Assembly (NCBI GenBank): GCA_021779375.1
Contig: JAJYAT010000003.1
Span: 1 to 64,000 of the forward strand
Direction of reading: 5' to 3'
DNA from: a bacterium
GTDB lineage: Bacteria > Patescibacteriota > Gracilibacteria > JAHISY01
DNA length: 64,000 bases
The notes beneath the pieces were generated by a model. The model ran no database searches. It was not told the origin of the DNA and worked only from the letters and a program-made list of their open reading frames with translations. This document shows, one piece after another, positions 53,900 to 62,616 of this stretch (the stretch's first letter is position 1; every line of letters begins with the position of its first letter). The translations under genes were made by a program, and so were the position numbers.

Positions 53900-56080
53900 T
53901 CAAAGCTTAAACCTCTTGATTCGGAGGCTATTCGAAATGACCGAGACTGAGCTCAGTGACATGGCGAGACTCGCGAAGATTGGATTCAGTAAGCCCAGCG
54001 CGGCGATAGGAATGCCAATCACATTGTAAACAAAAGCCCAAAATAAATTTTGCTTGATGATGCGGAAAGTTTTTTGCGACAACATCAGTGCAGAAAAAAC
54101 TTTAGCAGGGGAACCTTGCATCAAGACAATATTCCCAGTCTCAATCGCGATATCCGAGCCAGTTCCCATCGCGATTCCGAGATCAGCCTGCGCCAGAGCC
54201 GGTGCGTCATTGATGCCGTCGCCGACGAAGGCGACTTTGTGTCCGGCTTCTTGCAATTTTTGCACTTCAGCAGATTTCGCTTGCGGCAAGATTTCTGCAA
54301 TGACTTTTTTGATTCCAAGCTGTGCAGCGATGGCTTCGGCTGTACGGCGATGGTCGCCAGTCAGCATCACGGTTTCGATGCCCGATTGATTTAGCTTCCG
54401 AATCGCCTCGGCGGAATCGGCTTTGATCGTGTCCATCAGACCGAGCACGCCGATTAGTTGATTGCCGTGAGCGACCAGCAGGGGAGTTTTGCCTTCAGTC
54501 GCAAGCTTGTGAATCACGGCTTCAGCCTGTGCCTCGATTTCGATTTTGCCAGTGCGCAGCATTTTTTCATTGCCCAGGCGCACGGTGGTTTGGTGTTCGC
54601 GGCACTCGGCGATGATTCCTTGTCCGCTGATTTCTTTGAAATTAATCAGTTCGGTCGGCTCAATTTTGCGTTCTTCGCTAAAACGCGCAATCGTCTGTGA
54701 AAGCGGATGGTGCGAAAGTTTCGCGAGACTGTAGGCGACCTTCAAAAGTTTTTCTTCCGGAAAATTAAATGGCACGATGTCTGTAATTTTCGGTTTGCCT
54801 TCAGTGAGTGTGCCAGTCTTGTCGAAAATCACGACATCGATTTGATTCGATTTTTCCAGCGTTTCACCGTTTTTGATTAAGATGCCATTCTTCGCGCCCG
54901 TGCCGGTGCCGACCATGATGGCAGTCGGCGTGGCGAGTCCGAGCGCGCAGGGACACGCAATCACGAGCACGGCGACAGCCGGGATGATGCTCATTTCGAG
55001 ATTACCAGTCAGGAAATACCAAACCAAAAAAGTCAGCAGCGCAATCACCATGACGACTGGTACGAAAATTCCGGCGATTTTATCGGCGAGCTTTTGAATC
55101 GGTGCTTTCGAGCCCTGCGCCTCTTCCACCATTTTGATAATTTGGGCGAGCACGGTGTCATTGCCGACTTTGAGCACGCGAATTTGGAGACTGCCATTTT
55201 GATTCAGCGTCGCGCCAAAAACTTCGTCGCCGATTTTTTTTGTCACCGGCATGCTTTCGCCCGTCAGCATACTTTCATCGAGTGCCGCTGCGCCGGCGAT
55301 GATCATGCCATCGAGCGGAATTTTTTCGCCCGCCTTCACGTGCAGGATGTCGCCGACTTGGATTTCTTCGATCGGTATTTCGAATTCTCTGCCAGCGCGA
55401 ATCACGCGCGCTTTTTTCACCCCGAGCTCGAGCAATTTTTGCAGTGCTTGACCGGCGCGACCCTTGCTGCGCGCTTCCAACCATTTGCCGAGATTTATGA
55501 GCGTGATGATTGCGGCGGCCGCTTCGAAGTAAACGGCTTGTCCGACGAACATCGCCCAAAGACTATAAATCAAGGCCGTCAAAGTTCCGAGCGAAACCAG
55601 ACTGTCCATGTTGAAGCTTAGTCTCAAGAGTTTCTTCCCGGCGCTATGGTGGAAGTGCCAGCCAAACACAAAGACAACGATGGCGGTCAGAATCGCATGA
55701 GTCCACATCAATAAATCTACGCCGAGAATTTCGCTGCCGAGTTTTAATTCACCGAAGAGCATCGTCGAAAAAACCGGTAGGGTGAGCAGCGCTGAGCCGA
55801 GGAAACGGTTACGTGCTTTTTTATCCGCTTGCGCATCTTCCATGGCGGCGTGATTATGATCGTGCTCATTCAGTTCGTGTGCGCCGTAACCAGCCTTTTC
55901 GATCGCCTCGATAATTTTCGCGAGACTCGTAATTTTCTCATCGAATTCAACGGTGGCTTTATTCGTGGCAATATTTACGTTCGCCGCACTCACGCCTGAA
56001 ACCGCCAGTAAGGCATTTTCATTTAATTTCGCGCAGCTGGCGCAAGTCATGCCCGTGATTTTGAGAATTACTTTTGGCAT
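53900..56080 (-). CDS. copA: Copper-translocating P1B-type ATPase
   Basis: Protein of 726 residues. One N-terminal heavy-metal domain with GMTCASC (C13, C16), a His-rich linker (NEHDHNHAAMED), eight membrane helices with the CPC motif in VIACPCALGLATPTAIM, phosphorylation site DKTGTLTEGKP, TGD loop MLTGDHRRT and hinge VGDGINDAPALAQADLGIAMGTGSD. These are the marks of Cu(I) export ATPases. It is the last gene of the csoR operon and lies 13 bases after the HMA-SafE-cupredoxin gene. It converges on tRNA-His with 9 bases between them. Copper-loaded CsoR release would switch it on (known for the family). Confidence 0.95.
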   Translation of the reverse strand: MPKVILKITGMTCASCAKLNENALLAVSGVSAANVNIATNKATVEFDEKITSLAKIIEAIEKAGYGAHELNEHDHNHAAMEDAQADKKARNRFLGSALLTLPVFSTMLFGELKLGSEILGVDLLMWTHAILTAIVVFVFGWHFHHSAGKKLLRLSFNMDSLVSLGTLTALIYSLWAMFVGQAVYFEAAAAIITLINLGKWLEARSKGRAGQALQKLLELGVKKARVIRAGREFEIPIEEIQVGDILHVKAGEKIPLDGMIIAGAAALDESMLTGESMPVTKKIGDEVFGATLNQNGSLQIRVLKVGNDTVLAQIIKMVEEAQGSKAPIQKLADKIAGIFVPVVMVIALLTFLVWYFLTGNLEMSIIPAVAVLVIACPCALGLATPTAIMVGTGTGAKNGILIKNGETLEKSNQIDVVIFDKTGTLTEGKPKITDIVPFNFPEEKLLKVAYSLAKLSHHPLSQTIARFSEERKIEPTELINFKEISGQGIIAECREHQTTVRLGNEKMLRTGKIEIEAQAEAVIHKLATEGKTPLLVAHGNQLIGVLGLMDTIKADSAEAIRKLNQSGIETVMLTGDHRRTAEAIAAQLGIKKVIAEILPQAKSAEVQKLQEAGHKVAFVGDGINDAPALAQADLGIAMGTGSDIAIETGNIVLMQGSPAKVFSALMLSQKTFRIIKQNLFWAFVYNVIGIPIAALGLLNPIFASLAMSLSSVSVISNSLRIKRFKL

Positions 56081-56093
56081 TTTTAAAATTAAA

Positions 56094-57458
56094 TTAATCA
56101 GTCACGCTGAAGTGACCATTTAGCATTCCCATTCCACAGGAGAATGGCAGATTGCCCGACTCAGTTGGCGTGAATTCCAAGACGTTCAAACCTTCCTTTA
56201 ATTTTTTGCTGAGACCAAGCTTAGGAATCACGACTTCATTTGAGCAGCCGGTGATATTGATGCCCGTGATTTCCCAACGCACAGGCACGCCTTTTTTTAC
56301 TTGAAATTCCGTGGGACTGAAATCCCAATCCACGTCCATTTTGACTATTTGTAGTTCGCTGGTATTAGCGTTGTCGCCGGTAGTATTTGTAGATACTGTC
56401 GCCTCACCGCTATTTTTCCAAAAATCCAGAGTGAAGTTCGAGCCAGTCAAAACCAAACCGGAGTTGAGTGAATAGAGAGCGAAGAAAATTATAATGATGC
56501 CGATTACTCGATTGAGTAAATTAAATTTCTGTTTCTTGGCATAGCTGGAGCCGATGCCGACTGCCAGGAGAGCTGGCAAAGTTCCGAGCGCGAAAGCGCC
56601 CATGATTGCTGCGCCAGTAAGAAAATTGCCCGAAGCGACTGCTGCTAGCTGCATTGATTGTGTGAAGCCGCAGGGTAGAAAAAAAGTCAGTGCGCCGATG
56701 AGGATTGGCGCCAGGTGGTGATTACCGGCTTGGAGTTGACTGATTTTATGCGAGAATATTTTGGGTAGATGAAAACCGAGCTTAGTGATATTTGGCAGGA
56801 TTCCTAAAATTTGCAGACCTATATAGAGCATTACGAGCGCGATTAGGATTGTGAAGTAGCCAGTGAAGGCAACTGAGTAATCGAGCTTGCTGCCAACTAG
56901 TCCCAGAATACCGCCGAGCAAGATGAATCCGCCGATGCGCCCGACATGAAAATAAATATGAGGAAGCGTGCGACTCCAAAAAGGGTGCCGCGTGCTTTCA
57001 TGCACGGGATACATATTGCCGAAGCTCAGCACGATCCCGCCGACCAAAACTAGGCAGGTCGAAAGCGAAGCAACTACTCCGAGTAGCAGCGCAATCATGA
57101 CATTCACTTGGCTGCCGAGGTCAGGAAAAAATTTCGCAATCTCGATTTTCTTGATCAAGAACGCACCGATAGTTACACCGATGATTATTAAAATAATTTG
57201 GAGATAGTCGCGCCAAGTTTTTTTTGTCTGCGGCGCAGGATTTTTCTCTCCCGCCGTAACGACCTGATAGCCGCAACGTTCAATCACTTCGATGATCTTT
57301 TGTCGCGGAACTGCGTCGGAGCAGCGAACTTCGGCTGAGCCGTGACGGTGTGAAACTTCACACTTCTGGACATCATCCAATTTGCTCAATTCGTTTTCCA
57401 GCAAAACCTCGCAGCTTTTGCAGTGCATACCAGCGATGTGGAAAATTTCTTTAGGCAT
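56094..57458 (-). CDS. HMA domain - SafE/TauE-like membrane domain - cupredoxin fusion
   Basis: Protein of 454 residues. Residues 1-70 form a heavy-metal-associated domain with GMHCKSC. About 82-345 contain seven or eight membrane helices of the SafE/UreH-like (DsbD-related) type, including STCLVLVGG and ALTFFLPCGFTQSMQLAA with paired cysteines suited to copper or thiol chemistry. About 370-454 form a cupredoxin-like domain with ITGCSNEVVIP and SGNLPFSCGMGMLNGHF. This architecture occurs in copper-handling operons; it probably moves copper between the membrane and the CopA ATPase or outside. It lies between csoR and copA in one operon. Confidence 0.88.
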   Translation of the reverse strand: MPKEIFHIAGMHCKSCEVLLENELSKLDDVQKCEVSHRHGSAEVRCSDAVPRQKIIEVIERCGYQVVTAGEKNPAPQTKKTWRDYLQIILIIIGVTIGAFLIKKIEIAKFFPDLGSQVNVMIALLLGVVASLSTCLVLVGGIVLSFGNMYPVHESTRHPFWSRTLPHIYFHVGRIGGFILLGGILGLVGSKLDYSVAFTGYFTILIALVMLYIGLQILGILPNITKLGFHLPKIFSHKISQLQAGNHHLAPILIGALTFFLPCGFTQSMQLAAVASGNFLTGAAIMGAFALGTLPALLAVGIGSSYAKKQKFNLLNRVIGIIIIFFALYSLNSGLVLTGSNFTLDFWKNSGEATVSTNTTGDNANTSELQIVKMDVDWDFSPTEFQVKKGVPVRWEITGINITGCSNEVVIPKLGLSKKLKEGLNVLEFTPTESGNLPFSCGMGMLNGHFSVTD

Positions 57459-57475
57459 TTTTTAAAATTAAAAAA

Positions 57476-57751
57476 TTATTTGCTTTGCGCAATCTTGATT
57501 ACTTTGAGCAGTTCGACCATCATTTCATCCGTCCGCTTAGTATTGTTTTTTTTGATGGCATCTTTGATGCAGCCATTCACATGGCCGTCAAGCAAGCTCT
57601 GGTTCGCGCTGCGAAGTAAACCGATAATCGCCAGATTTTGTTGAATGATGTCGATACAGTATTTGTCCTCCTCAATCATGCGGAAAACTTTGTCGAGTGA
57701 GGATTTGGCTTTTTTCAAAGCGATTGTTGTTTTGGCGGTGTTGTGAGCCAT
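57476..57751 (-). CDS. csoR: CsoR-type copper-sensing repressor
   Basis: Protein of 91 residues in the all-helical DUF156 family. The Cu(I) ligands C32, H57 and C61 (YCIDIIQQ, DGHVNGC) match the C-H-C set of true copper sensors, as opposed to the formaldehyde (FrmR) or sulfide (CstR) sensors. Apo-CsoR binds an operator near its own promoter and releases on Cu(I). It is the first gene of the csoR/HMA-SafE-cupredoxin/copA operon, with a fitting dyad 30 bases upstream. Start ATG 57749-57751. Confidence 0.93.
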   Translation of the reverse strand: MAHNTAKTTIALKKAKSSLDKVFRMIEEDKYCIDIIQQNLAIIGLLRSANQSLLDGHVNGCIKDAIKKNNTKRTDEMMVELLKVIKIAQSK

Positions 57752-57780
57752 GATAATTTTAGTTAAATTTATTAATACCA

Positions 57781-57799
57781 GTACCTATGGTATAGGTAC
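57781..57799 (-). promoter_or_regulatory. Candidate CsoR operator
   Basis: GTACCTAT-GGT-ATAGGTAC is a perfect 8-base inverted repeat with a 3-base centre. It lies 30 bases before the csoR ATG, next to a TGGTATTAAT extended -10 on the minus strand. The position and the TACC/GGTA words suit CsoR. Confidence 0.7.
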
Positions 57800-57892
57800 C
57801 AGATAGGAATTGCAAGTGGATCGCAAGTGAATTTTTAGCGTTTCCCAAATCAAAATCGGGAGGTTAAAATCAACTTCCTCTTAATTTCACAT

Positions 57893-58477
57893 ATGAACGA
57901 AACAATCCAAAATCTCGCGAAAGCTTTCATCGGCGAAAGCCAGGCACGCAACCGCTACACCTTTTACGCGAAGACAGCGCAAAAAGAAGGTTTCGAACAA
58001 ATCGCCGCAATTTTCGAAGAGACTGCGACGCAGGAGTCTGAGCACGCGAAGTGGCTCATGCGGATGATTCAGGATTTGAAAAAAACTATGACCGAAGATT
58101 TAGCTGAGCTCAAAGTCGAGGTGGGTGCGCCAACAATTTTTGCAACGACCGTAGAGAATTTGCGGGCGGCGATTGCGGGTGAAAATCACGAACACACTGC
58201 GATGTATCCTGAATTTGCGGCAACAGCCGAAAAAGAAGGTTTTCCAGAAATCGCGGCACGGCTGCGGGCGATTGCCAAGGCGGAGATGCACCACGAGGAG
58301 CGTTACAAGAAATTACTGACGGTGCTCGAAAATAATTCTATTTTCAAAAAGACTGAAGAAGTCGAGTGGGTTTGTCGCAAGTGCGGTCACACGCATCGTG
58401 GCTTGACGCCACCAGAGCACTGTCCGAGCTGCGGTCATCCGCCGGAGTATTTTCAGATCAAGTGCGAAAATTTTTGA
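57893..58477 (+). CDS. Rubrerythrin
   Basis: Peroxide-reducing diiron protein, 194 residues. Four-helix bundle with the ferritin-like ExxH repeats: [30 protein letters not shown] (about 43-56), [17 protein letters not shown] (about 94-110) and [16 protein letters not shown] (about 127-142). A C-terminal rubredoxin knot has VCRKCGHTH and HCPSCGHPP (about 161-184). It protects against hydrogen peroxide in anaerobes and needs a reductant such as rubredoxin or an FNR-type reductase. It is divergent from the copper operon, fitting a stress island. A GTTAAAAT box lies about 25 bases upstream. Confidence 0.96.
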   Translation: MNETIQNLAKAFIGESQARNRYTFYAKTAQKEGFEQIAAIFEETATQESEHAKWLMRMIQDLKKTMTEDLAELKVEVGAPTIFATTVENLRAAIAGENHEHTAMYPEFAATAEKEGFPEIAARLRAIAKAEMHHEERYKKLLTVLENNSIFKKTEEVEWVCRKCGHTHRGLTPPEHCPSCGHPPEYFQIKCENF

Positions 58478-58572
58478 TTTAATCGAGGCGACCAAGTTGG
58501 TCACGTTTAGTTTTGCGGAGGTCTTGCAATTCACAATAATTATGTCAAAATAGTTAGCCTTAATTCAATCCC

Positions 58573-60168
58573 ATGCGAAAAATTTTTGTGACACTCGCGG
58601 CAACGCTGTTTGCGTGCTCGAGCGTGCTCGCTTTTTCTGATGTCAGCTCAGATAATGGATATAAAACAGCGATTGATTATCTCGCGAAGCAGAGAGTCGT
58701 GAGCGGATTCTTCGACGGAGAATTCAAGCCGCAGCAGCGGATCACCCGTGCCGAGTTGGCAAAAATTGTCGTCGGTGCGCGTGGTGAGAGTCCGAGTGTG
58801 CGTGAATTTAGATCTTGTTTCGATGATGTTGCGAACGAGTGGTACGCACGTTTCGTTTGTTTCGCCAAAAATGCGAATTGGCTCAGCGGCTATGCTGACG
58901 GCAAATTTCGACCGGGCGCGGAAGTCAATCGTGCTGAAGCGGCAAAGATCATCGTGAATGCGCTCGGGCTCGCGCTCGATGATTCCGCGACCTTCTCTGA
59001 CGTTGATGTCAGGACTTGGTACGCGCCTTATGCGAACACGGTGCGCGCGCGGAATTTACTGGATGATACGACTTTCGCAGCCAGCACAAAAATCACACGC
59101 GGTGAAGTCGCTCAAATTATTTACCGCACACTTGTCGTCAAAAAATCTGGCGCAACCAAATTCACTTTTGGGTTAATCGCCGGATTCGACACGCAAACCA
59201 AACCGGCGGCGATTATCAGCTCAACGCTTGATTTTGCGAATGCGCAGAATAGTGGTGTTCGGATTACGAAATGGTTTTTTGCAAACTATAAGTGGACCAT
59301 TAAACCAGCGCTCGAATTCAACGGTGGCACTTATTATTTCGCGACGCCGCAAGATTATGTTGCGGCACTTAAGACAATCCAAAAACACTTTACGATTCTT
59401 GGTGTCCACACTCTTGACGCCAGTCTCGCGCAGCTCATCTCCGAATTTCAAAAAGTTTTGGGGCAGTCTTCTGCCGTGATTACGCCGACGATTATTCCAG
59501 CCAAACCGAATACTGCGGTTGGCATCGCGGCGAACTTCACTGGTGTCGATCTCGCGAATGAGTCGGCAGTGGCGGGTAGTGGTGGCGCATTCGCGACACT
59601 CAATAACAGCAAAATCTACATCGGCTACGAAGTGCTCGCTCCGCTCAATTACAATCCGGTCGTCGTGAGCTTCACCAATGGCAGGCAAAATTGGGTGCGC
59701 CGCGATTATGAAACCTCGTCTGACGAAAGTTTGGCTTACGGAATTTTGTGGACGGATGCGAACTCAGCTTTCATTGTCTTTACCTCGCGCGGCATCGAGG
59801 AAAATATTAATTCCGATTTCCGTCGTTTCGCCCGTCTGGGTTGGCTGCCGGATTATGGCCTTGGCAGTGGGCGTCAGATTGCGGTCGTCACGAAAATTAA
59901 TCCGGCTGACGGTAGCGTACAGGCCGCGACTTTTCTCTCGGCGCGTGAACCAAATGGCATGACCAATGCGCTGACGGTCACCGGGCTCAAGATGAATGGC
60001 AGCAATTTAGTCGTTTCAGCTGATACTTGGGTGGCGCCGCGGCGCGTGAACACTCAGCCGATGGACAAAAAATTGTCAGCGAGCAATGAGCCTTTCGCCT
60101 ACGAAATCGAATTCACGCCAAATCTACGGACGGCAGTGCGAGCGGTCGCGCCGAGCTACGGACAATAA
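58573..60168 (+). CDS. Secreted SLH-domain protein with an unknown C-terminal domain
   Basis: Protein of 531 residues. Signal peptide (about 1-20, VLAFSD), three SLH domains (about 20-195) with the ITRAELAKI and VNRAEAAKI signatures, then a domain of about 330 residues with mixed strands (AGFDTQTKPAAIISSTLDFANAQ, VGIAANFTGVDLANESA, GSGRQIAVVTKINPADGSV). I do not recognise it. The lysine/glycine pattern is of a globular exported domain. SLH domains bind pyruvylated wall polymer in other bacteria, so the protein should sit on the cell surface, like the giant SLH protein. It converges with the zincin gene with one base between them. Confidence 0.85.
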   Translation: MRKIFVTLAATLFACSSVLAFSDVSSDNGYKTAIDYLAKQRVVSGFFDGEFKPQQRITRAELAKIVVGARGESPSVREFRSCFDDVANEWYARFVCFAKNANWLSGYADGKFRPGAEVNRAEAAKIIVNALGLALDDSATFSDVDVRTWYAPYANTVRARNLLDDTTFAASTKITRGEVAQIIYRTLVVKKSGATKFTFGLIAGFDTQTKPAAIISSTLDFANAQNSGVRITKWFFANYKWTIKPALEFNGGTYYFATPQDYVAALKTIQKHFTILGVHTLDASLAQLISEFQKVLGQSSAVITPTIIPAKPNTAVGIAANFTGVDLANESAVAGSGGAFATLNNSKIYIGYEVLAPLNYNPVVVSFTNGRQNWVRRDYETSSDESLAYGILWTDANSAFIVFTSRGIEENINSDFRRFARLGWLPDYGLGSGRQIAVVTKINPADGSVQAATFLSAREPNGMTNALTVTGLKMNGSNLVVSADTWVAPRRVNTQPMDKKLSASNEPFAYEIEFTPNLRTAVRAVAPSYGQ

Positions 60169-60169
60169 T

Positions 60170-61093
60170 TCAGCCGCGCGCGAAAAACTCCGCCCGGTCG
60201 AATTCGACGAGTGTCGCGTCCCACACGCGCTTGCCAGTTTCCGTCGCGCGCTTGCTTTCGAATTCGACTCCGGCGAAAACTTTTCTTTTGAGAAAATCAT
60301 ATTTGGCAGCGAGTGTCGGACTCTCGCTTTTGATGGCGCGAAAATCGGATCCGTGGAGCACATAGAAATTAAAGCTTTCCGAGAAATCTTCAAACGGATC
60401 AGTCATGGCATAGCCGCTGACGAAATCCTTGCGGTCGGCGAGATAATTTTTTTGGCTCTCGTTGCGCCAGCTCAGCTGATAAAATGCGACGCTCGGATCA
60501 TCGGCGGGTACAGGAATTTTGCCGTCGACGAATTCGCTCGGCGCGAGTGAGTCGCCTTTCAATTTTCCAAGGTCGACGATGTGACCGAGCTCGTGGACGA
60601 GCACGGCTACGATTTCATCGTCACTGAGCTCGCCGCAGCGCAATTCGATGAGGTGTGAATTCGCGAGTCCGCGCGGATTGTGTTTCGCGAAAAATAATTT
60701 CATCGAATCAAGCGAGCTTGTGAGATTTTGCGGCAGCGCTGTGAGGGTGCTCTCGACTAGCGATTTGCAAGTTTCGACTTCAGCAGCGGAGAGTTCAGGT
60801 GTGTTTGCGAGCAAGTCGATTTTCAGATTGCGCGCATCAAATTTGGCGGCGAGATTTTCGACATCGGTGAGCGGGCGTTCGACGGTCGGAACTTTCGGCA
60901 AATCCGGGATGAAGCGATTGGCGGCTTGCGGTGGTTCGCTGGCAAAAATTATCGGCAGCTCAAGTGTGGGCACATTTTCGACCGGGTACAGTTTTTCCTC
61001 CGCGAAAAATCCGAGCGCAGTATGCGTGCCGATGGCGACGGCTGCACAGACGAGCAGAACAAACGCGATTTTTGAAAATTTCAGAGTGGGCAT
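60170..61093 (-). CDS. Membrane-anchored zincin metallopeptidase
   Basis: Protein of 307 residues. N-terminal membrane anchor (about 6-28), a Pro-rich linker, then a zincin domain with AVLVHELGHIVDLG (HExxH near 165-169) and a likely third ligand glutamate in DPFEDFSESFNFYVLHG about 60 residues later. This resembles gluzincin-type peptidases with no close named family that I recognise. It should act outside the membrane. The C-terminal region (FFARG at the end) is short. It converges on the SLH protein gene, so the two do not share a transcript. Confidence 0.8.
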   Translation of the reverse strand: MPTLKFSKIAFVLLVCAAVAIGTHTALGFFAEEKLYPVENVPTLELPIIFASEPPQAANRFIPDLPKVPTVERPLTDVENLAAKFDARNLKIDLLANTPELSAAEVETCKSLVESTLTALPQNLTSSLDSMKLFFAKHNPRGLANSHLIELRCGELSDDEIVAVLVHELGHIVDLGKLKGDSLAPSEFVDGKIPVPADDPSVAFYQLSWRNESQKNYLADRKDFVSGYAMTDPFEDFSESFNFYVLHGSDFRAIKSESPTLAAKYDFLKRKVFAGVEFESKRATETGKRVWDATLVEFDRAEFFARG

Positions 61094-61121
61094 TTCAGCA
61101 CAAAAAGGGACTCAATTTACG

Positions 61122-61159
61122 AAAAAAAAGGCTTTCTGTCAAGTCAGAGAAAGCCTTTT
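61122..61159 (-). terminator. Terminator of the S1-domain gene
   Basis: On the minus strand, AAAGGCTTTCT and AGAAAGCCTTT pair around GACTTGAC-type loop bases, followed by eight T residues. The A-run on the other side lets it act for the plus strand too. Confidence 0.9.
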
Positions 61160-61192
61160 AAATCGTATTGATTTCAGGATTTAGTTCACCGC

Positions 61193-62368
61193 TTATTCAT
61201 CTTTTGCGGACTTTTTCTTTTTCGGTTTTTCCTCACCAGCTTCTTCTGTGTCAGCTTTCTTCTCGGTCTTTTTTGCGGAAAGTTTTTTCGGTTTAGCGGC
61301 GTTGGCGAGATCTTTCACTGAAAGCGCGATACGGTGGTCGTCTGGATTGATTTCAATAATTTTCGCCGTCACTGCGTCGCCGACTGCGAATTCGATTTTT
61401 TCCTCGTTTTCCGAGGTGTGCAACAGTCCGCTCACGTCCTCGGTTAATTGTACGAGCGTGCCGAAAGGTGTGATTTTTTCGACTGTGCCATTGACAGTGT
61501 CGCCGACTGAAAACTGCTCAATATTTTTGAGCCACGGATCAGTCGTGAGCCGTTTCATCGAAAGCGAAATTTTGTCTGGGCTGATGCCGATGACCACCGC
61601 TTCCTTTTCTTCACCGACGCGTGCGTAATTCGCTGCGTCCGTCACTTTGCCCCACGCGACTTCGGAGAGATGGACGAGACCTTCGAGTCCGTCACCGAAC
61701 ATGATGAAAATGCCGAAGTTGACGATGCCGGTGACTTTGCCGGAAATTTTCTGACCAACCGAAAGCTTCGAAATGGCAGCGGTGCGTTTCTTCGCAAGTC
61801 CGGCTTTTTCCGACAGAATTAATTTGTTCTCATCCGGTTCGGCGGTGAGGACCTGGACGGTGAATTTTTCGCCGACGAATTTCGCCAGCTTCGACAAAAT
61901 CTCGCTCGCGTTGGCGCCATTCACGCGCGGGTAGTGCTCAGGTGCGAGCTGGCTCACAGGGATGAAAGCGCGGATGCCGTTGAACTCAGTCATGAGTCCG
62001 CCCTTGTTTGCTTCGCGAATCGTGACATCGATTGTTTCGTCCGTGTCGCGCATTTCCTGTAATTTGACCCAGGCTTTTTCACGGCTCGCTTTGCGCAGAC
62101 TTAGGACATAGTAGCCGTCAGCATTTTCCTCCTCGACGACATAAGCTGTGACGTCGTCACCCTCGACTAATTTTTTCGCTGTGTCGAATCCGTCGATTGC
62201 CTCGCGACCGGCGATGATACCGGTGTAAGTGCCGTTGATTTCGACCAAGATTCGGTTGTTCGAAATATTTACAACCTTGCCGGTGACCGGCTGTCCGGGT
62301 TGTGGTGGCGCGGGAATTTCATCCTCGGCCAAAAGCGCAGCCATCGCGCGATTATCTTTTTTACTCAT
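61193..62368 (-). CDS. rpsA: S1 RNA-binding protein (ribosomal protein S1-like)
   Basis: Protein of 391 residues with four S1 domains: about 22-95 (GQPVTGKVVNISNNRILVEI), 108-180 (VTIREANKGGLMTEFNGIRAFIPVSQL), 200-272 (GQKISGKVTGIVNFGIFIMFGDGLEGLVHLSEV) and 288-356 (GDTVNGTVEKITPFGTLVQL). A basic Lys/Glu-rich tail follows. This matches the four-domain S1 of Gram-positive and CPR bacteria. S1 helps the ribosome bind mRNAs that lack strong Shine-Dalgarno signals, which suits this genome. The ATG at 62366-62368 is preceded by TTAACCCCCCGCACA, the clearest case of that context. It has a strong terminator. Confidence 0.93.
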   Translation of the reverse strand: MSKKDNRAMAALLAEDEIPAPPQPGQPVTGKVVNISNNRILVEINGTYTGIIAGREAIDGFDTAKKLVEGDDVTAYVVEEENADGYYVLSLRKASREKAWVKLQEMRDTDETIDVTIREANKGGLMTEFNGIRAFIPVSQLAPEHYPRVNGANASEILSKLAKFVGEKFTVQVLTAEPDENKLILSEKAGLAKKRTAAISKLSVGQKISGKVTGIVNFGIFIMFGDGLEGLVHLSEVAWGKVTDAANYARVGEEKEAVVIGISPDKISLSMKRLTTDPWLKNIEQFSVGDTVNGTVEKITPFGTLVQLTEDVSGLLHTSENEEKIEFAVGDAVTAKIIEINPDDHRIALSVKDLANAAKPKKLSAKKTEKKADTEEAGEEKPKKKKSAKDE

Positions 62369-62616
62369 TGTGCGGGGGGTTAAAAAATAAAAGCTTTCTC
62401 ACGATTTCCGCGAATCGGGAAAAAGCCGGTGGATTCTACGGCTAAAAATTTCATTCGTCAAAACTCAGAAACATGGAGCATGTAGCACATAACATGGAAC
62501 ATGGAAGAGGTTTGAAAAGACCCTCTTTTGTAAAGAGGTTGTCGGGAAGATTTAGCAGTTACGAGACTTGAAAATTCGAAAATTTTTTCCAGCTCAAGTC
62601 TAAATAAGTTTCGAGA
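62369..62616. repeat. Gene-free stretch with AACATGGA words and hairpins
   Basis: Contains AACATGGAGCATG-type words (62470-62505), the hairpin CCTCTTT-TGT-AAAGAGG (62522-62539) and the second 24-base dispersed repeat (62559-62582). No gene can be supported. Confidence 0.6.
62559..62582 (+). repeat. Dispersed 24-base repeat, copy 2
   Basis: TTACGAGACTTGAAAATTCG plus four A residues, one base different from 7375-7398. Here it also forms the left part of a dyad GACTTGA ... TCAAGTC (62565-62600). Confidence 0.6.
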
